64,000 nucleotides of DNA from Aporrectodea caliginosa (Eukaryota; Annelida; Clitellata; Crassiclitellata; Lumbricidae): positions 1,084,890 through 1,148,889 of the forward strand of contig JACEVL010000104.1 of assembly GCA_020284085.1 (NCBI GenBank). Direction: 5' to 3'. Shown here in pieces: positions 13,420 through 25,905 of the stretch. The translations under genes were made by a program, and so were the position numbers. The notes below the pieces were generated by a model. It was not told where the DNA came from, made no database searches, and saw only the letters and a list, made by a program, of their open reading frames with translations. Each line of letters starts with the position of its first letter. The first letter of the stretch is position 1.

Positions 13420-13865
13420 GAGGGATGGGTGGATGGATGGATAGGTGGGTTGGTGGGTTGGTTGGTGGGTGGATGGATATGGATGGATGATGGGTGGGGG
13501 TGGAGACAGTGAATGGATGGTTTGGTGGGTGGGTGGTTTGGAGGTGGATGGATGGATGGATGGATGGATGGATGGATGGATGGATGGATGGATGGATGGA
13601 TGGATGGATGGATGGATGGATGGATGGATGGATGGATGGATGGATGGATGGATGGATGGATGGATGGATGGATGATGGATGGATGGATGGATGGATGGAT
13701 GGATGGATGGATGGATGGATGGATGGATGGATGGATGGATGGATGGATGGATGGATGGATGGATGGATGGATGGATGGATGGATGGATGGATGGATGGAT
13801 GGATGGATGGATGGATGGATGGATGGATGGATGGATGGATGGATGGATGGATGGACGGACGGACG
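13420..13865. repeat. (GGAT)n microsatellite with one 3-bp slip
   Basis: 13,546-13,852 is nearly perfect GGAT; a single GAT at about 13,673 shifts its phase. Edges degrade to GGGT and GGAC. Confidence 0.96.
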
Positions 13866-14727
13866 GATGAGTTTAGGAGGGTTGGTGGGTGGCGGTCGGA
13901 CAGACGGAATGATGGATGCATTGGTATGGATAATGGAGTGGATGGGTGAGTGGATGGGTGGATTGAGTCGATTGGTATGGGTGAACGGTTAGGTGGGGTA
14001 TAGACAAATAGACGGACTGACGGACGGACGTACGGGTGGGTGGATAATAGTGTCGAAAGGATGGATAAGAGCGGACAAATCGATATGACAGCAGACATGA
14101 CGAGGATGAGGAGCTGCTGCTGCTGCTGCTGCTGGTGAGTTGATGATGATGGCGATGACGCAGCTGATGGACCGAGGATGAAGACGACGACGACGGATAA
14201 TGATGATACTGCGCCTGACAGAGGAGACGAGGATGATTAGAACTTCTCCTCTTCCCATTCCTCCTCCTCTCCTTCCCCTTCCGTTCCTCCTCCACCTCTT
14301 ACTCCTTGATCTACGCGGTCATGTTGCCTTAATAACTGCTACGGAAATCCATGAACCATATTTTCTCCCCTCCCTCCCTCCCTCTCCCTCTTTCCTCTCC
14401 TTCTCCACCTTCTTCCTTTCATCCCTTTCTCCTTCCCTTGTTTCGGCTTTCCGTCTTCCGTCCGTGCCACTCTGACCAGCGACGACATATCCTTCGCCTA
14501 GTCCGACGTATATACACTTGGCAATGGGTCTCCTATGACTAATAGTCCGTGCAGACAGATGCACATCTATATATACGTACATTTATATAATGTATCTAAA
14601 TAACACGAGCTCCATATTAATGTAATGCATCCATGTAGCGCACGTATGTTCGCCTTTTACAGCCGCATTTGTTGATGCGGAAGGAGGACGCTGTGCGTCG
14701 TCGAGTCTTTTAACCTGGACCAACGGA
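13866..14727. other. Low-complexity edges, no gene seen
   Basis: Small (CTG)n at 14,115-14,132, GAT/GAC blocks to 14,200 and a pyrimidine tract at 14,240-14,460. Confidence 0.5.
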
Positions 14728-15475
14728 CGGATGGATGGACGGACGGATGGACGGACGGAAGGACGGATGGATGGATGGATGGATGGACGGATGGACGGAC
14801 GGACGGACGGACGGACGGATGGACGGATAGAAGGACAGATGGAAGGACGGACGGAAGATGGATAGGCGGATGGAAAGATGAACGGATGGAAGGACAAACG
14901 GTTGAAAGGACAAACGGATGGAAGGACAAACGGAAGGAAGGAAAAACGGATGGAAGGACAAACGGATGGAAGGAAAAACGGATGGAAGGACAAACGGATG
15001 GACGGACGGATGGACGGACGGATGGACGGATGGATGGACGGACGGATGGACAGAAGGACGGGCGGACGGATGGACGGACGGATGGACGGATGGATGGACG
15101 GACGGATGGACAGAAGGACGGGCGGACGGACGGATGGACGGACGGATGGACGGATGGACTGACGGATGGACGGACGGATGGACGGATGGATGGACGGACA
15201 GATGGATGGATGGACTGACGGACGGATGGACGGACGGACGGATGGACGGACGGACAGACGGACGGAAGGATGGACAGACTGATGGATAGAAGGACAGGCG
15301 AACAGATGTACTGACGGACGGAAGGTTGGACAGGCGGATGGAAGGACAGACGGACGGACGAATAGGCGAAACAGCGGATGGACACACAGACTGACAGAGG
15401 TACAGACAGTACGAATGGGAGGATAGACAGACAGATAGACGGACGAATCGGCGGACATACGTTGAGACGGTTGGA
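14728..15475. repeat. Degenerate (GGAC/GGAT)n array
   Basis: About 750 bp of 4-bp units. A ~60-bp block (gatggacggatggatggacg ... cagaaggacgggcggacg) is duplicated at 15,000-15,065 and 15,070-15,125. Confidence 0.92.
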
Positions 15476-16146
15476 CGGATGGCGTGGATGATTTGGCGAC
15501 TGACGGAAATGAAGATCCAGTCGGAAGATAATTGACGCTAGCCGACGAATTCTTAATATGAGTTCTTGACGACGGGGGGAGGGAGCAACCGGAAACGTAA
15601 CAATCCTAGGGAATATGATTGAGGCGGAGGAGCGCATGCGCAGTCGACGAGGGCGGAAGAAGCGGGGCGGGGGTAGGCAGGGACAACGGAACACGAGGAG
15701 ACTCAGCGACTAATTCGATTGCAAGCGGGAACGACGTGTGCATGTTAAACAGAATCTTGCGCTAGAAAAACAATGACATCGCATTACAATGGGAATTACA
15801 GAAAGCCCGTCGTTACCCGTGGCTTTTCAGCATCTCCTATTCAATGGAACCTCTTAAACTTTAGCGCTATGTAGAGGCAACGACATCGCATTGTAATGGG
15901 CGTGACAAAGGGCTTCTTAGCCACAGCTTTTCAACAAGTTCTATGCAATTGTGCCTCTTCACATTTGTGCACTTTAAGGACTGATTTCTGGAGCAGGCAT
16001 CTCACAGACAGCGGCGTAACTGTGGATCTAGAGTAGGTTGTGATAGAAGCAGTCGGAGTAGTGCTAGTAGTTATAGTAGTAGTGTAGTAGTAGTCGTAGT
16101 AGCATCAGTAGTAGGCTAGTATAAGTAGTAGCAGCTGTTGCTTTTG
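15476..16146. other. No gene seen
   Basis: Includes a local duplication: acgacatcgcattgtaatgg at 15,880 resembles atgacatcgcattacaatgg at 15,773, followed by related text. A short (GTA)n lies at 16,060-16,120. Confidence 0.45.
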
Positions 16147-16377
16147 TGGGGCGCGGTGGTGTATGGATATGTTCGGTGCCTTGCAGCCGGAGGGTTGCAG
16201 GTTCGAATCCACCTCAAGCCGTCCGCGTAGGGACCTTGAGCAAGTCCTTCGCGCACAATTGCTCTGCAATATAATTGCTTCTGCTCCGCCGAAGCGTGTG
16301 GCACTTTTGAGCTTGGGGGAACCTTAGTAAGAAGGGCGATATCAAAGATCAGTTGTATTGTATTGCATTGCATAGTA
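16147..16377 (+). mobile_element. tRNA-derived SINE (family A), diverged copy
   Basis: GGGGCGCGGTGGTGTATGG (A-box-like head), then GGTTCGAATCC, a perfect RNA polymerase III B box, the body ggaccttgagcaagtccttc, and an end with gcgatatca plus (TATTG)n. The 3' half has drifted from the other copies. Confidence 0.78.
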
Positions 16378-17649
16378 ACGGTCACTCAGAGAAAGTACTA
16401 GTAGGCATTCAAAGGTGAAACCAGAAGCGACAATAAGGCTTAGCTTGACAACTTTTTCATTTGCTGCTCGGGCTTAAGAAAATATGAAATGTTGTTTGGA
16501 ACTGAATTTCCTATTTAGTTTTTTTGCCTGTTGTGCACTTGTAAACACAAATCCAAACCTCCGAAATTTCTCCGTGCCTTATAAAAACTACATTAATTTT
16601 GCAGAACGGTTAGTCTCAGGATCTATAGCAACTAAAGTTCGTCATATCTAGATTGAGCATAAATAAATCACACTGTTTTAGCCGTGGCTGGGCTGGGAGC
16701 GCCTCTGAGTAGGTCTCTTGAAGAGACGCCATGTAAATTCTCGGAATGAATGAATGAATTGGCTAGTTTTGGCACCATCTCCATTCTAAGTAAAACGAAT
16801 GACTGTAAAATATCGTTTATTCTTGCAATTTATTTTGCTTATTCTAGAAACAAGCAAAAGTACCACATGCAGATTTGATTAGCGTGCCTTGAGGGCACTG
16901 TTCAATATGATGAATTACTTTTTCGAGACGATTAATCCTCACAGCGTGGTCTGACCAACGCCTCAGACCTTGGATAACTCCTCATATTGGTTAAGACAAT
17001 TTGGTTTCCAGGAAAGTAGATGATTAATTTAAAATTGATGCAACTAGATCAATGGATTGTCACTACAAGAGTAGTCGCCTTCGTTGGTATAGCACAAGCT
17101 TCAAGGTATTTGATTGCGTTACAATCTGGTTGTGACACGAGCTTACTAGAGCCTTGCCGATGGCTTGGTTGTTTCTAGCGTTTTTGCGAAATTTTTCAAA
17201 AAATATAATTTTTTAAACTTGAGTTGATTTATCCTTCGTTCGTTTATTAAGCTTACACAAACTCGCTGACACAAACGCAACAAGGTAATCATTGTAGCCG
17301 ATCAGCTAAGAATTACGGTATCAAATAGGCCAAAGTAACCTCTGAGCCGTTCTGATAATGAACTGGCTGCGTGGTACCATAGCTTAATTTGCTTAGCTTT
17401 AATGTAAACTGGGATAAGTATACGTATTTTCTATTATTTAATCCAGATCTGAAGCTTAACAGTGATTAGACAAAATGTAAAAAGGGCCAGCAGTAGAGAA
17501 AGCAAGCATTTTTAATTATGACAGCATTATGCGTAAACTTTGTGGCTTTAAAGATTAGGAAATCTAGAGCTTTTCTATGTTTTTGATATATCAGACAAAA
17601 ACAGTAACAGGCGTTAAAAGTAGGCTAATGTAGCGCATAACGTAATGTG
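16378..17649. other. No gene seen; one SINE/LINE tail
   Basis: gctgggagcgcctctgagta with (GAAT)n at 16,695-16,757 is a tail fragment. The rest is AT-rich unique sequence. Confidence 0.5.
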
Positions 17650-17925
17650 TAATTTGCGGTTCTCGCAAGTAAGTAAGTCGTCTATTTGAAACGCGAGACA
17701 AACGCCCAGAAGTCTTTCTGAAGCTAAAGTAGCATGCCCGAAGAAACGTAGTCTGCGTTTTCTGGCAGTATGGCAGGATGATCCCACAGTCCGAGTAAGG
17801 AATCTGAAGAATCGTCAAGGGGCATCTCGTGTCGAAAATGTCGAGTTTGTTTAGTGCTCTTCTGATCGACCACGTCTCCCATCTGAGGAGTAGCAAAGGC
17901 AGCACGTAGACTATCATACTATAGA
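17650..17925 (-). mobile_element. Degenerate LINE polymerase fragment
   Basis: LPLLLLRWETWSIRRALNKL then DIFDTRCPLTILQIPY resembles the LLYG-ETW... KLD-FD-RCLR-ILgI segment of RTE-type elements. Catalytic domains are missing. Confidence 0.55.
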
Positions 17926-18369
17926 CCATAGATAGATCTATTATAGTTAAGTATTCAGCTCAACTGCAGAGCGCCAGATGTTTCTTTAACCCGAATTGGC
18001 GTTAAATAATGACACTGGACGAGGTCAGTCTGAGAAAAGGGGTCCACAATGAACTATTATGTTCTATTGTGCTATATTATGTATGATATGTTCTCAGAGT
18101 TGCATAACTGAGTTGAAAAATCTCTTCTGTCGACTCCATCTACTGTGGTCACCGGTCGCAGAATTGGAATAGCTCGTAAATGCGCCACGGATTGATGTCA
18201 TCATAACGACGAAAGGACGAGAATGATGGCTACGACGACTAGAAGTTGGATGGTGCATAGATTGGTAAATGATTAGCCTTGGCTTAGGGAAAGTTCATCC
18301 GAATGTTGGTTCCGATGATTGATTGGACATTGCCTCTTAGACTAGTAAACCATCTGAGAGCTGCATAGA

Positions 18370-18584
18370 CATACATGTACATACATACACGCATACATAA
18401 GTAAATACATATACAGGTTACATTTGTATGTATTCACATACATACGTACACATCTACATATGCACATACATACATACATACATATACATACATACATACC
18501 TACATTATTATTCATTATTATTAGTAAAAAAATTTATAACGCGCGCAAGGTCACACCGAAATGTGAATATGAGGCGCGGGAACA

Positions 18585-18618
<34 letters not shown>

Positions 18619-18815
18619 CATACATACATACATATATACATGCATATATACATACATACATACATATACATACATACATACATGCATACATACACACATA
18701 CATACATACATACATACACATACATAGGTCTACATATATATATGCATTCTTACTTATGTAGATGCATATTCATGTATGCATACATATATGCATGATACAT
18801 GAATACATACATGCA
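18370..18815. repeat. (CATA)n microsatellite, imperfect
   Basis: Two blocks, 18,370-18,500 and 18,583-18,800, split by about 80 bp of unique sequence. Confidence 0.93.
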
Positions 18816-19904
18816 CAATTGCACAGGCACTGGCAGGCCCAGTACTATTCGTGCGGTGGTCATGCTGTTAGTCTACATGACTTGTAAGTTATACGTATGT
18901 CGGCTGTCCACTTTGCAAAACATGTATCGCGTACAAGACTGTAGAATTCTCGTGCATTAGCCTCATATTCAGCTAAGTCAATCATAATCCGTGAGATCGC
19001 AGTTACTGAACAATATATGGACACATCTGTCAGCAGGCATTACTCGTAATCTCCCGGTATCAACGGCAAAAGATCTTTACGACTACGGGACAACCGAGGA
19101 AACGCGCCCAGAGCCGCCATCTTGGACCATACGTCATTTTCTCCAAAGACTACGAATATCAAGGACATAACGACTAAATCTGAAAACAAGGCAATGAATG
19201 CAGTCGATATTATCGCCTTATAATACACGAAAAATCAGAGGCAATGTTGGGCGATCGATCATTTTTTAAGCGCTTCTATCCGGCATTAATGATGCAGCTC
19301 TGAGGTCAACTCGACAACTGCAATTTAGCAGCCGGACAACCTTTTGTTGCCTACAAGCCACGTGGCATTAGACCCACACCCAATTGCCAATTTAAGGTAA
19401 CGGGTTGGGAAACCAGAATACAGCGGTTGAAGGCCGATTTGAGTGATTTAAAGTACATGTAGATGAAAATTCTATAGCTTCGTCTTAGCACAGGGCCGAG
19501 AGAAACTGCAAAATACAGTTGATATACCAGCTGAGGGGGAGGGGTGGCAAGACCTGCTATGATCAAGCTTCGAGTCCAGGACCTCTAGGTTCGTCCATTG
19601 CCAGCTGAAGAATGGAAAATTAAATCCTCCCATACTTTCCACTATAGGACATAGAAATTCTTTCTACCTCTGAATATCCATGCCATCTTCAGCTGTCGAC
19701 GGGAATCCGTTGGTTGGCTCCACGCGTGTGCGTGGACCCGCAACTGGAGACTCTGTCAGCTTACTGTGCATTGTTTGGCTAACTGATGTAAAATATTCGT
19801 TCTTAATGACATTTAACATCATAAAGGCTAGCGCAGAGAGCGCTGAGTAGATATATTGAAGGGGCGCTATATAAATGTGCTTCAGTTGGTCCCTCTCATG
19901 GAAT
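18816..19904. other. No gene seen; one tail motif
   Basis: gaaggggcgctataTAAATG at about 19,858 is an isolated SINE/LINE tail on the plus strand. No coding signal. Confidence 0.5.
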
Positions 19905-20090
19905 GCGTTTTCTCCTTCTTTTCGCTCTACAATTCTATCTAGCAGTCTCTCTTCTTCCTTCGCTTTTCTCAAAACCTGCTTCTTTTCGCGGGGCCTTGCG
20001 CACTGGGAGCGCTTCTGAACGGTTCACCCTACTATAGAGGCGCTTTACAAATACTTAAATACAAAATACAATACAATTTACATTACATTA
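19905..20090 (+). mobile_element. LINE 3' end fragment, same family
   Basis: Shares cttttctcaaaacctg, cgcactgggagcgcttctg, aacggttcaccctacta and gaggcgctttacaaat with the 29.2-kb copy, ending in (ATACA)n. Confidence 0.7.
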
Positions 20091-20485
20091 CGACTCCAGT
20101 ACACCTACGTCAAATTGGATAATATAACGCATCGCATTTTCTTACCTTACTTACCAATGAAATCATGATCTAGGACGTCAATCTAGTCTCGATGATATAG
20201 CGCCACTCCCGGCTGCTGCTGCTGCTGCTTCTTCGTTGATGAAATAGAGCGACGACCGACTTTGGTACTCCATTAATTGGAGAATCAATCCAATTAATTT
20301 GCATAATGACAAATCAAGAGCCACCTATCCGATGCAATGGCACCGGGAAGGTGGCATGCAAATCTAAATACTCGTCTCATTCATTTCATCGGGATGGCCA
20401 CTGATGGATACAATACGAGCAGGAATGGTTACAGGGAGACAGATACAACAGGCGATGGAGATACAAACAGACAGCAAATATGGGA

Positions 20486-20740
20486 GGCAGGTGGGTGGGT
20501 AGGTAGGTAGGTAGGTAGGTAGGTAGGTAGGTAGGTAGGTAGGTAGGTAGGTAGGTAGGTAGGTAGGTAGGTAGGTAGGTAGGTAGGTAGGGAGGTAGGG
20601 AGGTAGGTAGGGGAGGAGGTAGGTAGGTAGGTAGGTAGGTAGGTAGGTAGGTGGGTAGGTAGGTAGGTAGGTAGGTAGGTAGGTAGGTAGGTAGGTGGGT
20701 AGGTAGGTAGGTAGGTAGGTAGGTAGGCAGGTGGGTAGGG
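20486..20740. repeat. (GGTA)n microsatellite
   Basis: About 250 bp, with GGGA interruptions near 20,590-20,615. Not telomeric (unit is not TTAGGG). Confidence 0.95.
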
Positions 20741-20865
20741 TAGGTCGAGGTGGCAGAGTTAGAGACAGAGAAGGTCAGACCGAAATGGACAGTCCGCTCT
20801 GGTAGGACATAATATGGGATCCATATGGGTTGAACACATGGTCATTGGTCATAAGTGTCGTATAT

Positions 20866-21040
20866 GGATCCTGAGTGGCCGAGTGGGTTGGTGCCCGCTC
20901 TCCGCGCCGGCGCCCCGGGTTCGCTTTCCGGTCGGGTCGGATTATCAGAGATTAATTTCTCGGATCTTTACTGCGGGTGGCTCGGTCGCATTATAAACGT
21001 GTAGTACAATACAACACACAATACAACACATCACAATACA
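20866..21040 (+). mobile_element. tRNA-like SINE (family C)
   Basis: Head GAGTGGCCGAGTGGGTTGG resembles a tRNA-Ser/Leu 5' half with an A box; ccccgggttcgctttccgg is a B-box-like segment. Body has atttctcggatctttactgc and gcattataaacgtg, ending in (ATACAAC)n. A faint relative of the body is at about 24,450-24,545. Confidence 0.65.
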
Positions 21041-21043
21041 ACT

Positions 21044-21282
21044 GGGGCGCGGTGGTGTAGGGGTATGTTCGGTGCCTTGCAGCTGGAGGGTTGCGGGTTC
21101 GGATCCACCTCAAAGTCGCCGCGTAGGGACCCTGGGCAAGTCCTTCACTCGCAATTGCTCATGCGCTTCGGCGTGAAACTCCGATTCAGCGTTCGCGCAG
21201 TAGTCGGGAGCGCCTCTGAATGGGCAATCTGGTTGGGGCGCTATAACAAGTGTTCAAATACAATACAATACAATACAATATG
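21044..21282 (+). mobile_element. tRNA-derived SINE (family A), near full length
   Basis: Same head GGGGCGCGGTGGTGTAG, B box GGTTCGGATCC, body gaccctgggcaagtccttca, ctcatgcgcttcggcgtgaa, then gggagcgcctctgaatg and ggggcgctataacaagtg, ending in (ATACA)n. Immediately follows a different tRNA-like SINE. Confidence 0.85.
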
Positions 21283-21360
21283 TGGTCCATGTGTACATAC
21301 TGCCAGGGTAGGCTTACAGACAGAGGAACGATAAGGTCGGTTGACAGCCACCTACCGAGT

Positions 21361-22008
21361 GTCTCTGTGCCAGTCTGTGACTTCTACGATGCCTTTGTCT
21401 CAGTCTGTGACTTCTACGATGCCTTTGTCTCAGTCTGTGACTTCTACGATGCCTTTGTCTCAGTCTGTGACTTCTACGATGCCTTTGTCTCAGTCTGTGA
21501 CTTCTACGATGCTTTTGTCTCAGTCTGTGACTTCTACAATGCCTTTGTCTAAGTCTGTGACTTCTGCGATGCCTTTGTCTAAGTCTGTGACTTCTAGTCT
21601 TCTACGATGCCTTTGTCTAAGTCTGTGACTTCTACGATGCCTTTGTCTCAGTCTGTGACTTCTACGATGCCTTTGTCTCAGTCTGTGACTTCTACGATGC
21701 CTTTGTCTAAGTCTGTGACTTCTACGATGCTTTTGTCTCAGTCTGTGACTTCTACAATGCCTTTGTCTAAGTCTGTGACTTCTGCGATGCCTTTGTCTAA
21801 GTCTGTGACTTCTACGATGCCTTTGTCTAAGTCTGTGACTTCTACGATGCCTTTGTCTAAGTCTGTGACTTCTACGATGCCTTTGTCTAAGTCTGTGACT
21901 TCTACGATGCCTTTGTCTCAGTCTGCGACTTCTACGATGCCTTTGTCTAAGTCTGTGACTTCTACGATGCCTTTGTCTCAGTCTGTGACTTCTACGACTT
22001 CTATGTAA
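21361..22008. repeat. 30-bp minisatellite, about 21 copies
   Basis: Unit agtctgtgacttctacgatg plus cctttgtctc. Variants at four positions (gcc/gct, acg/aca/gcg, ctc/cta). A three-unit variant series (gct; aca; gcg) occurs twice, seven units apart, showing a block duplication. One unit carries an extra tagtcttc. Frames of 10-residue repeats (SVTSTMPLSQ) are open but have no gene context. Confidence 0.95.
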
Positions 22009-22355
22009 ATAATAAATGGCCATTACTAATAACAAGCTAATGCCCTTCTGACTAGTTGGGCTACACTTTATTCGGCTTAGGAACTCTAGAGATTTCCCAA
22101 CAAATATTTCAGTGGTGTGTGCGGGTATAATCGAAAGTCGCAGTCGCGGAAATTCAGTGTCAGCTGGCAAGTTGATTGAAATGTGTAGGTTGTGCAATTA
22201 CACAGGACCTGAAGTGTATTGCAAGGACCCTTTTTGACCTTCAATATCAATAAATGCTTTATTGCTCACCGAAGAAAACATAATCACATAATCACAGAAA
22301 ACATAAACACATAATCACAGAAAACATCATCACATAATCACAGAAAACATAATCA

Positions 22356-22434
22356 CAGGAAACGCCATCAACAGGTTCTCAGCACTGACCTATTACAAAA
22401 AACAATGCTGAGAACCTGTTGATGGGGTTTCCTG
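22356..22434. repeat. 29-bp near-perfect hairpin
   Basis: Arms 22,356-22,384 and 22,406-22,434 (begin CAGGAAAC, end TTCTCAGCA) pair at 28 of 29 positions around a 21-nt loop. Preceded by an irregular aatcacagaaaacat tandem repeat (22,265-22,355). Confidence 0.85.
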
Positions 22435-25400
22435 ATCTACCTCAAGGCTGCCCCAACAGACAACGATTCCTGACTACATTTTCGGATAAAGCGACCAACG
22501 ACTGATACCCTAGGCATCATGATTGCGGTGATTTAGACGTCATTCTACTAGATCAGATTAAAGCGCAGAAATCGCAAACGCTAGCTACTTAAGTAGGCCT
22601 ACAACAGTTTCAAATACTAGTCTCAAATACAGGTGTAGTTCTATCATCGGAAATTCGCCGCCCATTCGAAATGTCGGAAACGGTGCCAGAACTGAAAATT
22701 GGACTCTTTCCAAGTGTCAAAACTCATTTCCTTTAAACTCTGAAGGATGACAACAAGCGATTTACAATTTCTTTTTCTCACTTTTCGATGCTGGTCAGCA
22801 AATTGCAGAGAAGCAGACAGTGACGAATGTTGTCTGCTGGAAGTACTCAATTGGACATGTCTTGTTCTTTGCGTGGTCCAATATGTAACAAGTCTGCCGA
22901 CGCTATAACGAATACCACTCTTCTAAAAAATATATGACTAACTAATGTAACAAGCTGCGTTCTGTCAGCCTGATGTTCGGAATAAACGAAAATTGATTGA
23001 TTGATTGAAAAAAGTATAGACACTAAAATCAGTGAATTCAAACAGTTATTGTCTTTTCAGTTGCTCAGTGTGATTCATCGCCTGCGTCCAGATGGGTCTG
23101 TTTCAGCAGCTGAAACACTGCCTGTCGCTTTGTTATTGTGATGCTGCTATCAAAGTAGACCTGGGTCGACGTGGTCGTCACCTTGTGCTCGCAAAGTAGA
23201 CCAGAGTTACGCCTCTTGTTTACTGTGATCAAATGGTGTAATTTACCGATAATCTGTAGCTGCTGAATAATATAAAAGTATATTATAGGTCGATGTATCT
23301 TAGCCTTGTCATTGCATCTTGTTTTGTCATTTCATCTGTGATTTAGGAGTAATGTTCCTGAGGTCGCTCTACATGGATAACCTAATCTTCAAATGTAGGC
23401 CTACTATTAGTCGTATTGTCGTTGCATATAATCATTTGTTGTGATGGTTGCAGCGCATTCGCCAGTCCCCGCTTTCTTGGCAGCAATTCTGCAAACGGGG
23501 GGAGGGGCCAAATAGGGTTCCACTGGTACCGTGGAATTTATCGGGTCGGGTTGTTCTGTGGAACTCTTGTCGCCCTCGTTCTTATCCAGGTTCTTAACGT
23601 CTTGACAGAACTCTCATCAATGGTGGCCTACTTGATAACTTTACACTGTGGAAGATCGGGAATAAAATGTAGACTATTGTATGGGTAGTTTTAGATAAAA
23701 ACCATTCAGTCTGATGCTCAAAGGTAAGTTAATGCAGGGTAAAGTAATTAAATTAGGTAGGGTAAGTGGAGTAAGTAAGGTGAGGTAAATTAGAGTCAAA
23801 TCTGATAAAATAAGCGAAGGTAAGTTCAGGTCAATACATATCAGATTAGATAAGACAAAGTATAGGACAACTGAGATAAGATGATTATGACACCGTAAGG
23901 TAGGCCTATAGACAGAATTGCGGACCGACCCCCAAAAGCATTCTAATCATAGCAATACATAATAATCAGCTAATCATAACAATACATATTATTCGTAATA
24001 TTAATTCAAAGTATTGTTAATATCTGACGTTCATTGAAATACCCGATTGTGTGAGTAGTAGTCAAAAACATCGCTCTCGGTGTATTGGAAGTTTCGGCTT
24101 AAGTGCAGAATAGTAACAGTAATTCCATCGCCTATACCTCACTAACTGAACATTTCTGTAGCGTCTTTTCTTTGCGTCTTGTTATCCTAAATGGAGTCTG
24201 AGATAATTCTGTATTAACTTAAATTGTTCATCTGCACGCACCTGATGTTCACGTAGCTAATCATTGACGGTAATTTGCACACACTTGAAACCAAGACCAG
24301 AGTCTCATCCAAACTTCACAGATGACACGTACCATATTCGATCTTTCATTATTCATGTTTCGTCAGCGGTTGAAACTGAGCTGCTTGATTGTAGATTTAT
24401 CTTATCTTCCGGAACTGTTTCATATCACCTTATTGGACCCCTCCCAGGTCGGCCAAGGATTTCTCGGAGATTTTTCACTCATAGGGGCCTAGTATCCAAA
24501 TCACGGATACTCTGTCTTTCCAATAGATTGGCGTAATATAAACGTCTCGTTACGACTAATGCAATCAAACAAACTAAGCCACTTTTTCATATGCAGTTAA
24601 AACAAGATATAACAGAGTATTTTTACGAATCATTAGCATTCAGATACCAGACTCATAATTGGAATTTACTACAGAGTCATTCCAAAACGCTTGCATGCAA
24701 ATAATACTTTATACTAGTATAATCATTAATATTGTATAATTAATTAGCATAGGCCTACAGAAATTCATTAAAATACAAAATATGTTTTAAGATTTCATGA
24801 TACTTTCATAGTGTCTGTAAGTACCTTCAACAGCCTTTTCTAGAGTTCCATAGTAAGTCATCGTACATATTATTGTGTACACTTGCAACGATCCCGTTTC
24901 GAGTTAAGATATTAAAAACATTAACAATACAAGTTTTGTGAGTGTAGGTGCTAAAGCTAATTAAATATTTCGGTGATGTTAAAATGATTAGTTAAATTAT
25001 ATCAAAGTCGTTAATTAGTCTCTTTTACTGAACGTCGTTTGGCAGAATATCTTGGTAGTGGCAGAAGAAGACTGAACTCTCTCATAGGATGCAATGAACT
25101 TCCTCAGTCCAGATGCACGAGAGTCTGCCAGCCTTTAGTCACTGTTCCAAATCTATTTGTGCCGACACAGCTCGGCGATTCTTGAAAGAAAACAAAGAAG
25201 TTATTTAATTACCAATTCTATCTGTCCATCTATCTGTAGATCTAACCAATATAAAGCTTCAGAAATTCAGACAGACAGACAGAGGGTATTCCAAGGACAG
25301 ACAGACAGATAATTATTCGTTCGTCTGTCCATTCGTCTGTCTTTTATCTGTCTGTTTATCTGTCCACACGCCTTAAAAGTAATGATACGCTTTTATATTA

Positions 25401-25905
25401 TGATAGTCTAACTTTTCTAGCTCCAACGCCTATCCACTTTAAAGTGGTAAGTGCGACATACAGCCTACTCAAATAAACCTTCACCAGTGACTCACTGCCT
25501 TTAGAAAATCTGACTTTTACTCCGCGGCATGAACCTCCCCATGCCCCAATGTTTTGCTTAGACGTGTTTCACTGTGAATTTTCTATCTCTACTAGCATCG
25601 AAAAACGTTTGCGTAAAGCGAGGAGACTACTGAAATCTAGTCAAGTTGTTGATGGAAGCCTATTCCAGATTAAGGGCCTTGTAAAGAAAATAGCTATTGC
25701 AAATCGTAATAGTTAGATGTGAAAGTAAAAACCATGGAAAGGCAAACCAATATCTAACTAACTTAGAATTCTAAATTAAATTAAATGGATATTATTGACT
25801 CAAACTTCAGAATCATGAATATTAATACTAAAAAGAAACTTCTGCATCGTCGGTCTCTAAAGCAAAGCATACCAGCCAATAGTGCAGTAACTAATAAAGT
25901 TAACA
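22435..25905. other. Unique AT-rich sequence, no gene seen
   Basis: No conserved protein motif in any frame. A weak SINE-C-like body lies near 24,450-24,545. Four TAGGCCTA palindromes appear here after none in the preceding 22 kb. It could hold the 3' UTR of the DUR3-like gene. Confidence 0.5.

Noticed and set aside
16147..16220. Functional tRNA genes at the SINE heads (16,147; 20,866; 21,044; 44,203; 63,418)
   Set aside because: They have A- and B-box-like segments but no full cloverleaf, and they recur with the same downstream SINE bodies and A-rich or simple-repeat tails.
20486..20740. Telomere-like repeat; also (AATCT)n at 55,490
   Set aside because: Units are GGTA and AATCT, not TTAGGG, and both are interstitial.
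21361..22197. CRISPR-like array or a repeat protein (10-residue repeats)
   Set aside because: Units are contiguous with no spacers, the host is an animal, and there is no gene context, start or splice support.
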